Assembly: GCA_004295105.1 (NCBI GenBank)
Contig: SHNC01000250.1
Span: 1-63,886 of the forward strand
DNA: 63,886 nt
Direction: 5' to 3'
Source: Betaproteobacteria bacterium
Lineage (GTDB): Bacteria; Pseudomonadota; Gammaproteobacteria; Burkholderiales; Rhodocyclaceae
This document shows, piece after piece, positions 19,173 through 28,806 of the stretch (position 1 is its first letter; every line of letters begins with the position of its first letter). Both the position numbers and the translations under genes were made by a program. The notes beneath the pieces were generated by a model. The model saw nothing but the letters and a program-made list of their open reading frames with translations. It was not told the origin of the DNA and ran no database searches.

Positions 19173-21089
19173 TCAGACCGTACCGGCTTTCGCTTCAAGT
19201 TCGCGACGCCAGCGTTCGATCAGCGAATCGAGGGTCATTTGGCCAAGATCCTGGCCTCCTCGGGCGCGCACGGCAACCAGGCCCGCCGCCTTTTCCTTGT
19301 CACCGATGACAAGCTGGTAAGGCAGCTTTTGCACGCTATGTTCTCGAATTTTATAGTTAATCTTCTCGTTGCGCAAATCCGGTTCGACGCGGAAGCCGGC
19401 CTTCTTCAGCTTCGCGACCACTTCACCCGCATAGTCGGCCTGGGCTTCCGTGATGTTCATCACCACAGCCTGCACCGGCGCCAGCCACAATGGCATCGCG
19501 CCCGCGTGGTGCTCGATCAGGATGCCGATGAAGCGCTCCATCGAACCTACGATAGCTCGATGCAGCATGACGGGAAACTTCTTCGTGTTGTCCTCGGCGA
19601 CATACTCCGCCCCCAGGCGCACCGGCAAGTTGAAGTCCAGTTGAAGCGTGCCGCACTGCCACACGCGATCGAGGCAGTCCTTCAGCGAAAACTCGATCTT
19701 CGGACCATAGAAGGCGCCCTCGCCAGGCTGCAGTTCATACACCAACCCCTGGGCATCGAGCGCAGCCGCCAGCGCGGCCTCGGCGGCATCCCACTGCTCG
19801 TCGGAACCGACGCGCTTCTCCGGCCGGGTCGACAGCTTCACCAGGATGTCGGTGAAACCGAAGTCGGCGTACACCTTTTGCAGCAGCTCGATGAACGCAG
19901 CCGATTCGGCCTGCACCTGGTTCTCGGCACAGAAGATATGCGCATCGTCCTGCACGAAGTTGCGTACGCGCATGATGCCGTGCAGCGAACCCGACGGCTC
20001 GTTGCGATGACATGAGCCGAACTCGGCCATGCGCAGCGGCAGATCGCGATAGCTCTTGAGGCCCTGATTGAAGATCTGGATGTGGCACGGGCAGTTCATC
20101 GGCTTGACCGCGTAGTCGCGCTTCTCGGACTGGGTCGTGAACATCAGGTCGGAATACATGCCCCAATGGCCGGATTTCTCCCACAGCGAGCGGTCGACGA
20201 TCTGCGGCGTCTTCACTTCCTGGTAGCCGTGCTCGGCGATCGTCCGGCGCAGGTATTGCTCGACCTGCTGCCACAAGGTCCAGCCCTTGGCATGCCAGAA
20301 CACCATGCCCGGCGCCTCCTCCTGAATGTGGAAGAGATCGAGCGCACGTCCGAGCTTGCGGTGGTCGCGCTTCTCGGCCTCCTCGAGCATGTGAAGGTAG
20401 TTGTCGAGTTCGTCCTTCTTCGCCCACGCGGTGCCGTAGACGCGCTGCAGCATCTCGTTCCTGGAGTCACCGCGCCAGTAGGCGCCCGCCAGCTTGGTGA
20501 GCTTGAAGACCTTCAGCTTGCCGGTCGAGGGCACGTGCGGGCCACGGCACAGGTCCATGAAATCGCCCTGCCGGTACAGCGACACGTCCTCGTCTGCCGG
20601 GATCGACGCGATGATCTCGGCCTTGTAGTGCTCTCCGATGCCCTTGAAGAATTCGACCGCCTTGTCGCGCGGCCAGACCTCGCGCTGCACCTGGATCTCG
20701 CGCCGAGCGATCTCGCCCATGCGCTTCTCGATCGCCTCAAGGTCTTCCGGCGTGAACGGGCGCTTGTAAGAGAAATCGTAGTAGAAGCCGTTGTCGATGA
20801 CAGGGCCGATGGTCACCTGGGCCTCGGGGAACAGTTCCTTGACCGCGTGCGCCAGCAGATGGGCTGTCGAGTGACGGATGATCTCGAGACCCTCCGCATT
20901 CTTGTCGGTGATGATCGCGAGGTCGACATCGCCGTCGATCTGGTGCGACAGATCGACCAGCTTGCCGCCGATGCGACCGGCGAGCGCTGCCTTGGCGAGC
21001 CCTGCGCCGATCGACGACGCCACCTCGAAAACCGTCACCGGATGATCGAAGCTGCGGACGGAGCCATCGGGTAGCGTGATGTTGGGCAT
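19173..21089 (-). CDS. thrS: Threonine--tRNA ligase
   Basis: A 638-residue class II synthetase with the full bacterial set of domains: N-terminal TGS domain (residues about 1-62), editing domain with the HLLAHAVKE metal-type motif ([11 protein letters not shown]), catalytic core ([10 protein letters not shown] with a zinc ligand Cys, CHRNEPSG, and [12 protein letters not shown]) and C-terminal anticodon-binding domain. It heads the thrS-infC-rpmI-rplT run; infC starts 27 bases after its stop. The 235-base leader between tRNA-Val and thrS contains a terminator but no recognised promoter. Confidence 0.98.
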   Translation of the reverse strand: MPNITLPDGSVRSFDHPVTVFEVASSIGAGLAKAALAGRIGGKLVDLSHQIDGDVDLAIITDKNAEGLEIIRHSTAHLLAHAVKELFPEAQVTIGPVIDNGFYYDFSYKRPFTPEDLEAIEKRMGEIARREIQVQREVWPRDKAVEFFKGIGEHYKAEIIASIPADEDVSLYRQGDFMDLCRGPHVPSTGKLKVFKLTKLAGAYWRGDSRNEMLQRVYGTAWAKKDELDNYLHMLEEAEKRDHRKLGRALDLFHIQEEAPGMVFWHAKGWTLWQQVEQYLRRTIAEHGYQEVKTPQIVDRSLWEKSGHWGMYSDLMFTTQSEKRDYAVKPMNCPCHIQIFNQGLKSYRDLPLRMAEFGSCHRNEPSGSLHGIMRVRNFVQDDAHIFCAENQVQAESAAFIELLQKVYADFGFTDILVKLSTRPEKRVGSDEQWDAAEAALAAALDAQGLVYELQPGEGAFYGPKIEFSLKDCLDRVWQCGTLQLDFNLPVRLGAEYVAEDNTKKFPVMLHRAIVGSMERFIGILIEHHAGAMPLWLAPVQAVVMNITEAQADYAGEVVAKLKKAGFRVEPDLRNEKINYKIREHSVQKLPYQLVIGDKEKAAGLVAVRARGGQDLGQMTLDSLIERWRRELEAKAGTV

Positions 21090-21212
21090 GATTGCGGGCC
21101 TCAGTGCGTGATGTTGGGATTGCAGCGACTGGTTCTTCCGGTGGTCTGGGCGCGGTCCGCGCCAACCCGGTCGAAGGCGCCGGACTCTTGGGATGCACGC
21201 ACACCGTGGACG

Positions 21213-21243
21213 AAAAAAAAGCGCGGTCTTGGCGCGCTTTTTT
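21213..21243 (-). terminator. Terminator between tRNA-Val and thrS
   Basis: A GCGCG/CGCGC stem flanked by A and T runs (aaaaagcgcg / cgcgcttttt) about 80 bases downstream of tRNA-Val on the minus strand. It would end tRNA-Val transcripts, and leak-through could feed thrS. Confidence 0.82.
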
Positions 21244-21324
21244 CTCTAGCAGACAAGCGGAGCCGACCTGTTCAGTTTCCGGCCTTGGCGGTAGTTCGGA
21301 ACACGACGGTCAACTCCAGATGTT

Positions 21325-21401
21325 TGGTAGGCGCGATTGGATTCGAACCAACGACCCCCACCATGTCAAGGTGGTGCTCTAACCAACTGAGCTACGCGCC
21401 T
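21325..21401 (-). tRNA. tRNA-Val (anticodon GAC)
   Basis: A 77-base cloverleaf with encoded CCA. The acceptor stem is AGGCGCG/CGCGCCT with discriminator A. The D loop has AGTTGGTTAGA. The anticodon arm CCACC-TTGACAT-GGTGG gives anticodon GAC. The T arm carries GTTCGAATC. Confidence 0.97.
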
Positions 21402-21414
21402 GCTGAAGTCCCGC

Positions 21415-21442
21415 ATTATAGGCACCGAATGAAGCTTGTCAA
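21415..21442 (-). promoter_or_regulatory. Consensus sigma-70 promoter of tRNA-Val
   Basis: Minus strand TTGACA (21442-21437), 16-base spacer, TATAAT (21420-21415): both hexamers are perfect. It is followed by the GC-rich discriminator GCGGG and places the start about seven bases before the tRNA, as expected for a growth-rate and stringently controlled stable RNA promoter. Confidence 0.92.
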
Positions 21443-21481
21443 AGACTTTTTGCAGTGCCGCACGAAAAACCGCCTGAAGGT

Positions 21482-21724
21482 CTATTTCTTCAGGCGCGAA
21501 ACCACGAACAGGATGATGAACGCGCCAACCACTGCGCCGACGAAGCCCGCCGGCTGACCGGCCCGGTAGATGCCGATGGCCTGACCGCCGAAGGTGGCGA
21601 GCATTGCCCCGGCGATGCCGAGCAGTGACGTCATGATCAGGCCGAGGCCATCCTTGCCGGGATGCAGCAGGCGGGCGATGAGACCGACGATGAGTCCGAT
21701 GATGATGGTGCCGATGATGGACAT
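21482..21724 (-). CDS. GlsB/YeaQ/YmgE family small membrane protein
   Basis: An 80-residue protein of the transglycosylase-associated family with three hydrophobic segments and the signature IGLIVGLIARLLHPGKD near residue 10, then GAMLATFGGQAIG and the C-terminal GFVGAVVGAFIIL. Members are often stress-induced, but no biochemical role is established. ATG 21724 has a GGGAGAAG ribosome binding site; the longer frame upstream is not part of the family. It follows the exonuclease gene after 31 bases on the same strand. Confidence 0.9.
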   Translation of the reverse strand: MSIIGTIIIGLIVGLIARLLHPGKDGLGLIMTSLLGIAGAMLATFGGQAIGIYRAGQPAGFVGAVVGAFIILFVVSRLKK

Positions 21725-21755
21725 GAGGCTTCTCCCTGGGAGGGGGTTTGAGGAT

Positions 21756-22544
21756 TCACGCTGCGGGCCACGCGGCCAGGAACTGCTTCCAGTGCTGCGC
21801 ATCGATGCGCAGCAGCGCCTCGCGCACGGTCTCGACTTCCTGCACCCATGCGGCGGCGTCCAGATGGCCGCGCATGCGCTGGAAGCGCAGATAGACGAGG
21901 TAGGTATTCACCACGTCCGTTTCACAATAGTCGCGGATCTCGGCGATGCGCCCGTCCTGCCACGCCTGCCACACGGCCGAGCCGTCCATGCCGAGCTTGC
22001 CGGGGTAACCCATCAGCCTGGCGAGGTCGTCCAGCGGCGCGTTGGCGCGCGGCTGGTACAGCGCCAGCAGGTCCATCAGGTCCAGATGGCGTGCATGGTA
22101 GCGGCTGATGTAGTTGTTCCACTTGAAGTCGCGCGAGTCGTTGTAGTCGCCCTCGCCCTGGTCCCAGTAGCGCGGCGCGGCCACGCCGTGCAGCATGCCG
22201 CGGTAGTGCAGCACAGGCAGGTCGAAGCCGCCCCCGTTCCATGACACGATCTGCGGCGTGTAGCGCTCGATGCCGTCGAAGAAACGCTGGATGATCTGGG
22301 CCTCGCCACAATCCGGCTCTGACAGCGAGAACACGCGAAACTGGCTCGCATCGCGCAGCACGCAGGAAATCGTCACCACGCGCTGCAGGTGATGCGGCAG
22401 GAAGTCGCTACCGTGGCTCACCCGCCGTTGCTGGAAGGCAAACTCGGCAACCTCGGCATCGGCCAGTTCCGCCGGCAGGTCGTTGAGTACCCGGATGCCG
22501 GCGATGTCGGGAATCGTCTCGATATCGAAGACCAGAACCGGCAT
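21756..22544 (-). CDS. Predicted PolB-like 3'-5' exonuclease (DEDD superfamily)
   Basis: A 262-residue stand-alone exonuclease domain. Exo I is FDIETIPD (Asp and Glu metal ligands) near residue 6, Exo II is SWNGGGFDLPVLHYR, and Exo III contains YCETDVVNTYLVYLR. There is no polymerase part. ATG 22544 is selected since it gives MPVLVFDIET, has a GAGGAA ribosome binding site, and overlaps the ydbL stop (TGATG). DNA or RNA substrate is unknown. It is linked in one transcript with the YdbH/YnbE/YdbL envelope genes, which is hard to explain functionally. Confidence 0.88.
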   Translation of the reverse strand: MPVLVFDIETIPDIAGIRVLNDLPAELADAEVAEFAFQQRRVSHGSDFLPHHLQRVVTISCVLRDASQFRVFSLSEPDCGEAQIIQRFFDGIERYTPQIVSWNGGGFDLPVLHYRGMLHGVAAPRYWDQGEGDYNDSRDFKWNNYISRYHARHLDLMDLLALYQPRANAPLDDLARLMGYPGKLGMDGSAVWQAWQDGRIAEIRDYCETDVVNTYLVYLRFQRMRGHLDAAAWVQEVETVREALLRIDAQHWKQFLAAWPAA

Positions 22545-22966
22545 CACTTCCTCACCCAGTTCCCACCCGCCTGAACCCACCAGCCGGCTTGCGCGCGCTC
22601 GATCCAGCGCTGAGCAAAGGTCCTGCGCACGTCAGCCTCCCACTCGGGATGACCATTCGCGCGCGCGATCTCGCGATAGAGCGCGACGCGGTCGGCATTC
22701 TCGGCGGCCACCAGGCCATTGACCTGCGCACGCTGCGCCAGTGGCACGCCGGAGGCATCCCGGATCGCGACGGTGCCGTCGCCCGCCAGCCCGACTGCGC
22801 CCGCCGCGTACAGCGGTGCGAGCTGCGCATGGCGCTGCTGCATCGACGCCCTGAGGGCGGTGATCGCGGGAGAATCGATGTCAAGATTGCCTTGAGCAGG
22901 TGCGGCGATGGGCAGCAAGGCAGCCAGCACCATGAGCACCATGCCGACCCAACGGAAAGACCTCAT
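22544..22966 (-). CDS. ydbL: YdbL-like DUF1318 periplasmic protein
   Basis: A 140-residue protein with a cleavable signal peptide (about residues 1-25, ending APAQG) and a DUF1318 domain containing AAENADRVALYREIARANG and the tail RTFAQRWIERAQAGWW. Its order after YdbH and a small lipoprotein is the same as the E. coli ydbH-ynbE-ydbL operon. There YdbH is an AsmA-type bridge thought to move phospholipid to the outer membrane, and YdbL modulates it. ATGA overlap with the upstream lipoprotein supports one unit. Confidence 0.87.
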   Translation of the reverse strand: MRSFRWVGMVLMVLAALLPIAAPAQGNLDIDSPAITALRASMQQRHAQLAPLYAAGAVGLAGDGTVAIRDASGVPLAQRAQVNGLVAAENADRVALYREIARANGHPEWEADVRRTFAQRWIERAQAGWWVQAGGNWVRK

Positions 22967-23181
22967 GGTTTGGCTCCTTCTGCTGCAGGTGCGCCCGGAG
23001 CGGTCCCGGCGCCGGGTTCGGCCGGCGCCCGCTGCCCCTCACGAAGCTGCCAGACCTCTTCGATGATGCGGTCGGCCGCCTTTTCCGCAGCCGCCGCGGG
23101 AAAGTAGATGTTGATGGTGACGCAGCCCGCGGCCGCGAGCAGCATTGCCGCGCCGACGCCGGCGCGCATGTCGAGGGCCAT
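22963..23181 (-). CDS. Small YnbE-like lipoprotein
   Basis: A 72-residue lipoprotein with lipobox AAGC (Cys20), then VTINIYFPAAAAEKAADRI and a Pro/Ala-rich tail. The VTINIYFP block is typical of small lipoproteins coupled to or fused with DUF1318 proteins. It occupies the ynbE position between ydbH and ydbL. ATG 23181 has a GGAGGAAG ribosome binding site; a much longer frame upstream overlaps ydbH and is rejected. In E. coli YnbE caps the C-terminus of YdbH by beta-strand addition at the outer membrane; the same role is inferred, sequence similarity to E. coli YnbE being low. Confidence 0.8.
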   Translation of the reverse strand: MALDMRAGVGAAMLLAAAGCVTINIYFPAAAAEKAADRIIEEVWQLREGQRAPAEPGAGTAPGAPAAEGAKP

Positions 23182-23225
23182 CGGCTTCCTCCGGTTCGGA
23201 TCAACGCAGGGTCGGCCGCAGGCCA

Positions 23226-25289
23226 TCAGTGCACTTCGGCTTTGGCCTTGCTGCCGATCGCGCTCTGCAGGCGATCGACCAGCTCCATCCAGTCGATGCG
23301 ACGATTGTAGCCTATGACATCCAGCGCCGGGACGCCCCCGCCGCGCACGATCACGAAGCCGCCGTCGGCGCGCTCCACGCCGGGGATGCCATCCGCCTTG
23401 CATACGCCGGCGTCGAGCACGCAGCGAAAGCCGATGTCCCTATACCCGAAGGTATCGAAGAGGCCGATGAGGCGGCGCTGGATCGCCGCCATCGCGCCGC
23501 CGCCGCCCAGCGCGCTGATGTTCTGTACCGCCCTCTGGCTGATGCGGCGTGGATAGCGGCCCGGACTGCTGGCGACGCGCGCGTCGAAGCGCGCCGGCCG
23601 CCAGCGCACGAGCTCGAGCCCTCGGATGTCGGCATCGGCAAAGCCGGTGATGCTGCCGAAACTGAACGTCCGGGTGAGCTGCGCGAGGTCGAGGTGGCGC
23701 GCCTCGATGTCGCCCGTCAGGTGCGACGCCACGCCGAAGGGCTCGTGCACGCGCAGCTTCGTCGCCTGAAGGTAGCCGTCGAATACCGAGATGACCAGCG
23801 CACCGTCGAACGCTATCTCGCCCGGGCGCACGCTCAGCGCAGGAATCGAGGCCGACAAAACACCCTCCATGGCCGGCAGGCCGGCCGCCGCGGTCAGCAG
23901 GTGCATCGACACGGGCTCGATCACCGCGCCACCACGACCGATCCATTCCCCCTCGACGCGCTGCAGGGCCAGTCCGTCGAGCACGACCGCTCCGTCCAGC
24001 AAGGGGATGACGCTGCGATCGAACCCGATGCGATCGCCCTGCAGCCGCGCGGCGAGGGCGAACGGCCCGAACGCGAGCCTCTCCCACCGGGCACCGCCTA
24101 TCTCCAGTTGCAGTCGCGTCACCCCGTTCGCACGCCACGGCACATGGCCGCTGACCGGACCGAAGCTCACACCGCCGCCGGCCGGGCCCGGCTGGCTGAA
24201 GCCCGCACCGTCCAACACGGCATCCAGTTCGCGCAGCGCCCCGGCCTCGAAACGAAGCCCCGCGCTCACCCGACCGGCGAAGCGCAGGCGCTCGGCGGCC
24301 GCGGGAGCAACCAGCGGGGCCAGCCAGCGCGGTCCGATCACCGCCAGGTCGGCATCAGCCACGGACAACGCTCCGTCCGTCCATTGCCGCTGCTGCAGAT
24401 CGAAGTTGCCGCTTGCCGCGAGGGCACCGACGCCCTCGAGCGCGACCGATGCCTCGCGCACCGTGAGGCGGTCGCCGCGCAACCTGCCGCTCGCCTGAAT
24501 CCGCGGCCCCGCCTCGACGAAGAACGGATGCAGGTACGCGGCGCCCTGTTTCCAGTCGGCGCGCGCGACCCACTGCCAACGGTCTTCCACGGCGCTCGCC
24601 TCAACGGACAAGTCCACGGCGAGTCGCTCCGCCGCACGCTGGCCATCGGCGCTGCCGAAGGCGCCGTTGTCGATGCCGGCACGCAGCCTCAGCCACTCCC
24701 GGCGGGCGCCGCCGGTTGCCTGATCTTCCATCGACGGCGCACCACGCCAGTCGAGTTCGGCCTCGAGCACGCCGGACGGGTTCCAGCCGGCCAGCCCAGG
24801 GAGCATTCCTTGAAACTGGCGGACCAGCTCGGCAATCGGCACCCGGGAGAGCCGTGCCTCAAGCCGTCCCGACGGGTCGAAGCGGGCATCGACCCGGGCG
24901 CCCCGGTCTCCGGCCGCGACGAATCGTGCCCCGCGGCCGGCCAGGTCGAATCGAAAGTCGATGCTGACGGGCAGCGGCTTGCGCGCCAGGCGCATGCGCC
25001 CGCCCCGACATTCGACGACCGGATAGCTCAATGCGGCCCGCGGGCAGGCGAAGTGCACGTCCTGCAGGGTGTGCGGTCCGACCCGCAGGCTCGCCACCCG
25101 AAGGTCGAGCTGTGAGGTTGCCACATCGAGGCGCAGCACCAGGCCACGCAGCGCCAGCGCAGGGTAATCGACCCGTTTCACCGACAGCGTCAGCGCATCG
25201 ACGGTGATCGCCGCTGCCGCCGGTTGCACGCCTGCGCCGCTCAGAGCGAGCAACGCGCCGGCCAACGCGACACCGACGAGGCGCCGCAC
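23226..25289 (-). CDS. ydbH: YdbH-like AsmA-type intermembrane bridge protein
   Basis: About 687 residues. One N-terminal hydrophobic segment (residues about 5-28) anchors it in the inner membrane; a long beta-rich periplasmic region follows, with repeated alternating hydrophobic strands. The C-terminal part holds the YdbH/DctA-like domain (SFGSITGFADADI, RAVQNISALGG, FGYRDIGFRC). E. coli YdbH, with TamB and YhdP, makes hydrophobic grooves that carry phospholipid between membranes. It is shorter than E. coli YdbH (about 880). The start is uncertain: GTG 25289, just after the cysM stop, precedes the membrane segment, but its ribosome binding site is weak. Confidence 0.82.
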   Translation of the reverse strand: MRRLVGVALAGALLALSGAGVQPAAAAITVDALTLSVKRVDYPALALRGLVLRLDVATSQLDLRVASLRVGPHTLQDVHFACPRAALSYPVVECRGGRMRLARKPLPVSIDFRFDLAGRGARFVAAGDRGARVDARFDPSGRLEARLSRVPIAELVRQFQGMLPGLAGWNPSGVLEAELDWRGAPSMEDQATGGARREWLRLRAGIDNGAFGSADGQRAAERLAVDLSVEASAVEDRWQWVARADWKQGAAYLHPFFVEAGPRIQASGRLRGDRLTVREASVALEGVGALAASGNFDLQQRQWTDGALSVADADLAVIGPRWLAPLVAPAAAERLRFAGRVSAGLRFEAGALRELDAVLDGAGFSQPGPAGGGVSFGPVSGHVPWRANGVTRLQLEIGGARWERLAFGPFALAARLQGDRIGFDRSVIPLLDGAVVLDGLALQRVEGEWIGRGGAVIEPVSMHLLTAAAGLPAMEGVLSASIPALSVRPGEIAFDGALVISVFDGYLQATKLRVHEPFGVASHLTGDIEARHLDLAQLTRTFSFGSITGFADADIRGLELVRWRPARFDARVASSPGRYPRRISQRAVQNISALGGGGAMAAIQRRLIGLFDTFGYRDIGFRCVLDAGVCKADGIPGVERADGGFVIVRGGGVPALDVIGYNRRIDWMELVDRLQSAIGSKAKAEVH

Positions 25290-25308
25290 ACGCCGGCATG
25301 AGGGATGT

Positions 25309-26199
25309 TCAGGCGGGGAACACACCCGTGGAGAGATAGCGGTCGCCACGGTCGCACACGATGGTGGCGATGACCGCGTCCTCGACCTCGGCGGCGATGC
25401 GCACCGCGACATGCAGGGCGCCACCCGACGAGATGCCGGCAAAGATGCCTTCCTCGCGTGCAAGGCGGCGGGTCATTTCCTCGGCATCGGCCTGACTCAC
25501 GTTCTCGATGCGGTCCACACGCGGCCGCTCGAAGATCTTCGGCAGATATGCCTCCGGCCACTTGCGGATGCCGGGGATCTGCGAGCCCTCCTCCGGCTGG
25601 CAGCCGACGATCTGGATGGCCGGATTCACCTCCTTGAGGAAACGCGAGGTGCCCATGACGGTACCGGTCGTGCCCATCGAACTGACGAAATGCGTGATCC
25701 GTCCGCCGGTCTGCTCCCACAGCTCCGGCCCCGTTCCTTCGTAGTGCGAGAGCGGATTGTCCGGGTTGGCGAACTGGTCGAGGATGATGCCCCTGCCTTC
25801 GTCGCGCATGCGGTCGGCGATGTCCCGCGCCAGTTCCATGCCGCCCGAAGTCGGCGTCAGGACGAGTTCCGCCCCGAAGGCACGCATCGTCTGCCTGCGC
25901 TCCACGCTCTGATTTTCCGGCATCACCAGGATCATGCGATAGCCGCGCATCGCCGCCGCCATCGCCAGCGCGATCCCGGTGTTGCCGCTGGTCGCCTCGA
26001 TCAGCGTGTCGCCCGCCTGGATGTCGCCGCGCGCCTCGGCGCGCATGATCATCGACAGGGCCGGCCTGTCCTTTACCGACCCGGCGGGATTGTTGCCCTC
26101 CAGCTTGGCGAGGATGACGTTGTTGCGGCCGGCATTGATACGCTTGAGGCGCACCAGTGGCGTCCTGCCGACGTAGTCTTCGAGCGTCCTGAATTCCAT
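25309..26199 (-). CDS. cysM: Cysteine synthase B
   Basis: A 296-residue PLP enzyme making cysteine from O-acetylserine (or O-phosphoserine) and sulfide or thiosulfate. The Schiff-base Lys is in NNPAGSVKDRPA near residue 53; the substrate loop TSGNTGIALA and the phosphate-binding GISSGGALHV follow. CysM rather than CysK is inferred from length and the EGxxPG-poor active site. It lies 42 bases after ugd and 19 bases before the ydbH start on the same strand. Confidence 0.93.
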   Translation of the reverse strand: MEFRTLEDYVGRTPLVRLKRINAGRNNVILAKLEGNNPAGSVKDRPALSMIMRAEARGDIQAGDTLIEATSGNTGIALAMAAAMRGYRMILVMPENQSVERRQTMRAFGAELVLTPTSGGMELARDIADRMRDEGRGIILDQFANPDNPLSHYEGTGPELWEQTGGRITHFVSSMGTTGTVMGTSRFLKEVNPAIQIVGCQPEEGSQIPGIRKWPEAYLPKIFERPRVDRIENVSQADAEEMTRRLAREEGIFAGISSGGALHVAVRIAAEVEDAVIATIVCDRGDRYLSTGVFPA

Positions 26200-26241
26200 T
26201 CCGTTTCCGATATAGGCGTTGGCTGCCGATTCGACCGCGGG

Positions 26242-27564
26242 TCAGCCCCGCCCGATCCCGTGATACTCGATGCCCGCCTCCCGCATCATGGCGGGATCGT
26301 ACATGTTGCGACCGTCGAAGATCACCGGATGTTTCAGTGTGGCGCGAATGCGCTCGAAATCCGGGCTGCGGAATTCCTTCCATTCGGTCACGATCAGCAG
26401 CGCGTCGGCGCCTTCGACCGCGGCCATCGGTCGCTCGACATAACGCAGCCTCGGCTCGTCGCCGAAGATGCGGCGCGCCTCGTTCATCGCCACTGGATCG
26501 TAGGCCACCGCAGTCGCCCCACGGCGGAAAAGCTCGGCCAGGATCACCCGGCTGGGCGCGTCGCGCATGTCATCGGTGTTGGGCTTGAAGGCGAGACCCC
26601 ACAGTGCGAAGCGCATGCCGCCCAGGTCCTCGCCGAAGCGGGCCACGATCTTGTCGACGAGCCTCAGCTTCTGCGCATCGTTGGCAGACTCGACCGCGTT
26701 CAGCAGCAACAGGTCGTGGCCATTCTCGTGACCGGTCCGCACCAGCGCCTTCACGTCCTTGGGGAAGCACGAGCCCCCGTAGCCGCATCCCGCATACAGG
26801 AAGTGCCAGCCGATGCGCGGGTCCGAGCCGATGCCCTGGCGCACCAGCTCGATGTCGGCGCCCAGGGTCTCGGCGAGATTGGCGAGTTCGTTCATGAAGC
26901 TGATGCGGGTCGCCAGCATCGCGTTGGCGGCGTACTTGGTCAGCTCGGCGCTGCGCACGTCCATCACCAGCAGCTTCTCGTGGCTGCGCTGGAACGGGCC
27001 ATAGAGCTGGCGCATGAGGTCGATCGCGCGCTTGTCGTCGGCGCCGACGATGATGCGGTCGGGGCGCATGAAATCCTCGACCGCGGCACCTTCCTTCAGA
27101 AACTCGGGGTTCGCGACCACCGCGACCGGGATGTCGGCGCCGCGCGCGGCGAGTTCATCGGCGATCACGGCCCTGACCTTGTCGCCGGTCCCTACGGGCA
27201 CCGTCGACTTGTCAACGACGACCCGATAGCCGTCCATGTAGCGGCCGATGTTGCGCGCCGCCGCGAGCACGTACTGCAGGTCGGCCGAACCGTCCTCGTC
27301 CGGCGGGGTGCCCACGGCGATGAACTGTATCGTGCCGTACTTCGCCGCATACTCCACATCCGTCGTGAACGACAGGCGGCCTGCGGCGACGTTGCGGCGG
27401 ACGATCTCGAGCAGCCCCGGCTCGTGGATGGGAATGCCGCCCTCCTCGAGGACGCGGATCTTGTTCGGATCGACGTCGAGGCACAGGACGTCGTTGCCGA
27501 CATCCGCCAGACAGGCGCCACTGACGAGACCCACATAGCCGGTACCAACCACGGTAATTTTCAT
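26242..27564 (-). CDS. ugd: UDP-glucose 6-dehydrogenase
   Basis: A 440-residue NAD-dependent enzyme oxidising UDP-glucose to UDP-glucuronate for exopolysaccharide or LPS sugars. The N-terminal Rossmann motif is [12 protein letters not shown]. The catalytic Cys is in [14 protein letters not shown] near residue 263, and the C-terminal UDP-binding domain includes [17 protein letters not shown]. It is on the same strand as lapB, 60 bases downstream, and may share its transcript. No other polysaccharide gene is in the window. Confidence 0.95.
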   Translation of the reverse strand: MKITVVGTGYVGLVSGACLADVGNDVLCLDVDPNKIRVLEEGGIPIHEPGLLEIVRRNVAAGRLSFTTDVEYAAKYGTIQFIAVGTPPDEDGSADLQYVLAAARNIGRYMDGYRVVVDKSTVPVGTGDKVRAVIADELAARGADIPVAVVANPEFLKEGAAVEDFMRPDRIIVGADDKRAIDLMRQLYGPFQRSHEKLLVMDVRSAELTKYAANAMLATRISFMNELANLAETLGADIELVRQGIGSDPRIGWHFLYAGCGYGGSCFPKDVKALVRTGHENGHDLLLLNAVESANDAQKLRLVDKIVARFGEDLGGMRFALWGLAFKPNTDDMRDAPSRVILAELFRRGATAVAYDPVAMNEARRIFGDEPRLRYVERPMAAVEGADALLIVTEWKEFRSPDFERIRATLKHPVIFDGRNMYDPAMMREAGIEYHGIGRG

Positions 27565-27624
27565 GTTGGACAGATCCTGAAGGAGTTGATGAAGGCGATC
27601 GACGCCGCCCGGGCGTCAGATCGC

Positions 27625-28800
27625 TCAGGGGGTCAGATCGAATTCCTCGGTGCGGCGCGGCGGATAGGTCTCCCAGCCGCCGCAGGCCGGACAGCGCCAT
27701 TGGAACTGGCGTGCCTTGAAGCCGCACGCATCGCAGCGGTAGCGTGCCACCTTGCGCGTGTGTCCGTGGATGAGCTGCTTGATGAGTTCGATGTCTGCGC
27801 GCTGCTCGGACGGCGCGGTCAGCAGCGCCGCCTCGAGCAGCTTGTCGAGGCCGAGCAGCGTCGGATTGCGTTTGAGCTCCTCGCGGACGAGCTCGTAGGC
27901 CGTCCGGGCGCCGTGCTTATCCAGCTCCCAGCGGAACAGCTCGTCCAGCAGATCCAGCGAGGCGTGGTTCTCCAGCCAGGCGCGCAGCAACTGATGCCCC
28001 TGTTCGAGCCGGCCGAGGCGGCCATAGGCCTCCATCACGCGCTCGGCCACCAGGGCCAGATAGACCGGGTCCTGCGTCTCGATACGCTTCCACGCCTCCA
28101 GCGCTTCCTCGTCCCGCCCTTCGGCGACGAAAAGATCGCCGAGCAGCAGACTGGCGCGCACGCATCGCCGATTGACGGCCAGCGCGTCGTTCACATGCCC
28201 GCGCACTTCGTCGAAACGTGAATTGGCCAATGCGCTGGCCGCCAGCTCGCAATGGAAGTTCGCCACCTCGCGTCGCCACATCACGCTTTCGTGGTTCGGC
28301 AAGGCCCGCGCGACCTCGATCGCCTTTGCCCAGTCTTTCTCCTGCTGATAGATCTCGAGCAGGTACTGCAGGGCGACGTCGTTCGCGCGCGTATCGCGCA
28401 GCTTCAGATATACGGTCTCAGCACGGTCGAGCAGGCCCGCCTTGAGGAAGTCCTGCCCGAGTTCGTCGAGCGCCTGCAGGCGCTGCTCCTCGCTGAGATC
28501 CTCGCGATCGACGAGCAATTGATGGATCCGAATCGCACGATCCACTTCGCCACGGCGGCGGAACAGGCTGCCGAGTGCAAAATGCAGTTCCACTGTCTGG
28601 GGATCGATGCGGACCGCCTCGACGAAGGCATCGATTGCCTTGTCCGGCTGCTCGTTGAGCAGGAAATTCAGGCCGCTGAGGTAGGAGCGCGGCAAGGCGC
28701 GCGACTCCTGGACTACCTGGCGAATGTCGATTCGGGCGGCCAGCCAGCCTAGTGCGAAGAAAAGTGGCAGCGCGAGCAGCCACCAGAATTCGATATCCAT
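27625..28800 (-). CDS. lapB: Lipopolysaccharide assembly protein LapB (YciM)
   Basis: A 391-residue inner-membrane protein with an N-terminal helix (WWLLALPLFFALGWLAARI), about nine TPR-like repeats and a C-terminal rubredoxin-type metal knuckle (YRCDACGFKARQ and WRCPACGGWE). In E. coli it promotes FtsH-dependent degradation of LpxC, thereby balancing LPS against phospholipid. It directly follows lapA (6-base gap). All four metal-binding Cys are present. Confidence 0.95.
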   Translation of the reverse strand: MDIEFWWLLALPLFFALGWLAARIDIRQVVQESRALPRSYLSGLNFLLNEQPDKAIDAFVEAVRIDPQTVELHFALGSLFRRRGEVDRAIRIHQLLVDREDLSEEQRLQALDELGQDFLKAGLLDRAETVYLKLRDTRANDVALQYLLEIYQQEKDWAKAIEVARALPNHESVMWRREVANFHCELAASALANSRFDEVRGHVNDALAVNRRCVRASLLLGDLFVAEGRDEEALEAWKRIETQDPVYLALVAERVMEAYGRLGRLEQGHQLLRAWLENHASLDLLDELFRWELDKHGARTAYELVREELKRNPTLLGLDKLLEAALLTAPSEQRADIELIKQLIHGHTRKVARYRCDACGFKARQFQWRCPACGGWETYPPRRTEEFDLTP

Positions 28801-28806
28801 GCTAGA

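Noticed and set aside
23182-23403. Longer N-terminus for the small YnbE-like lipoprotein
   Set aside because: It would overlap ydbH by more than 170 bases and bury the lipobox; ATG 23181 has a good ribosome binding site.
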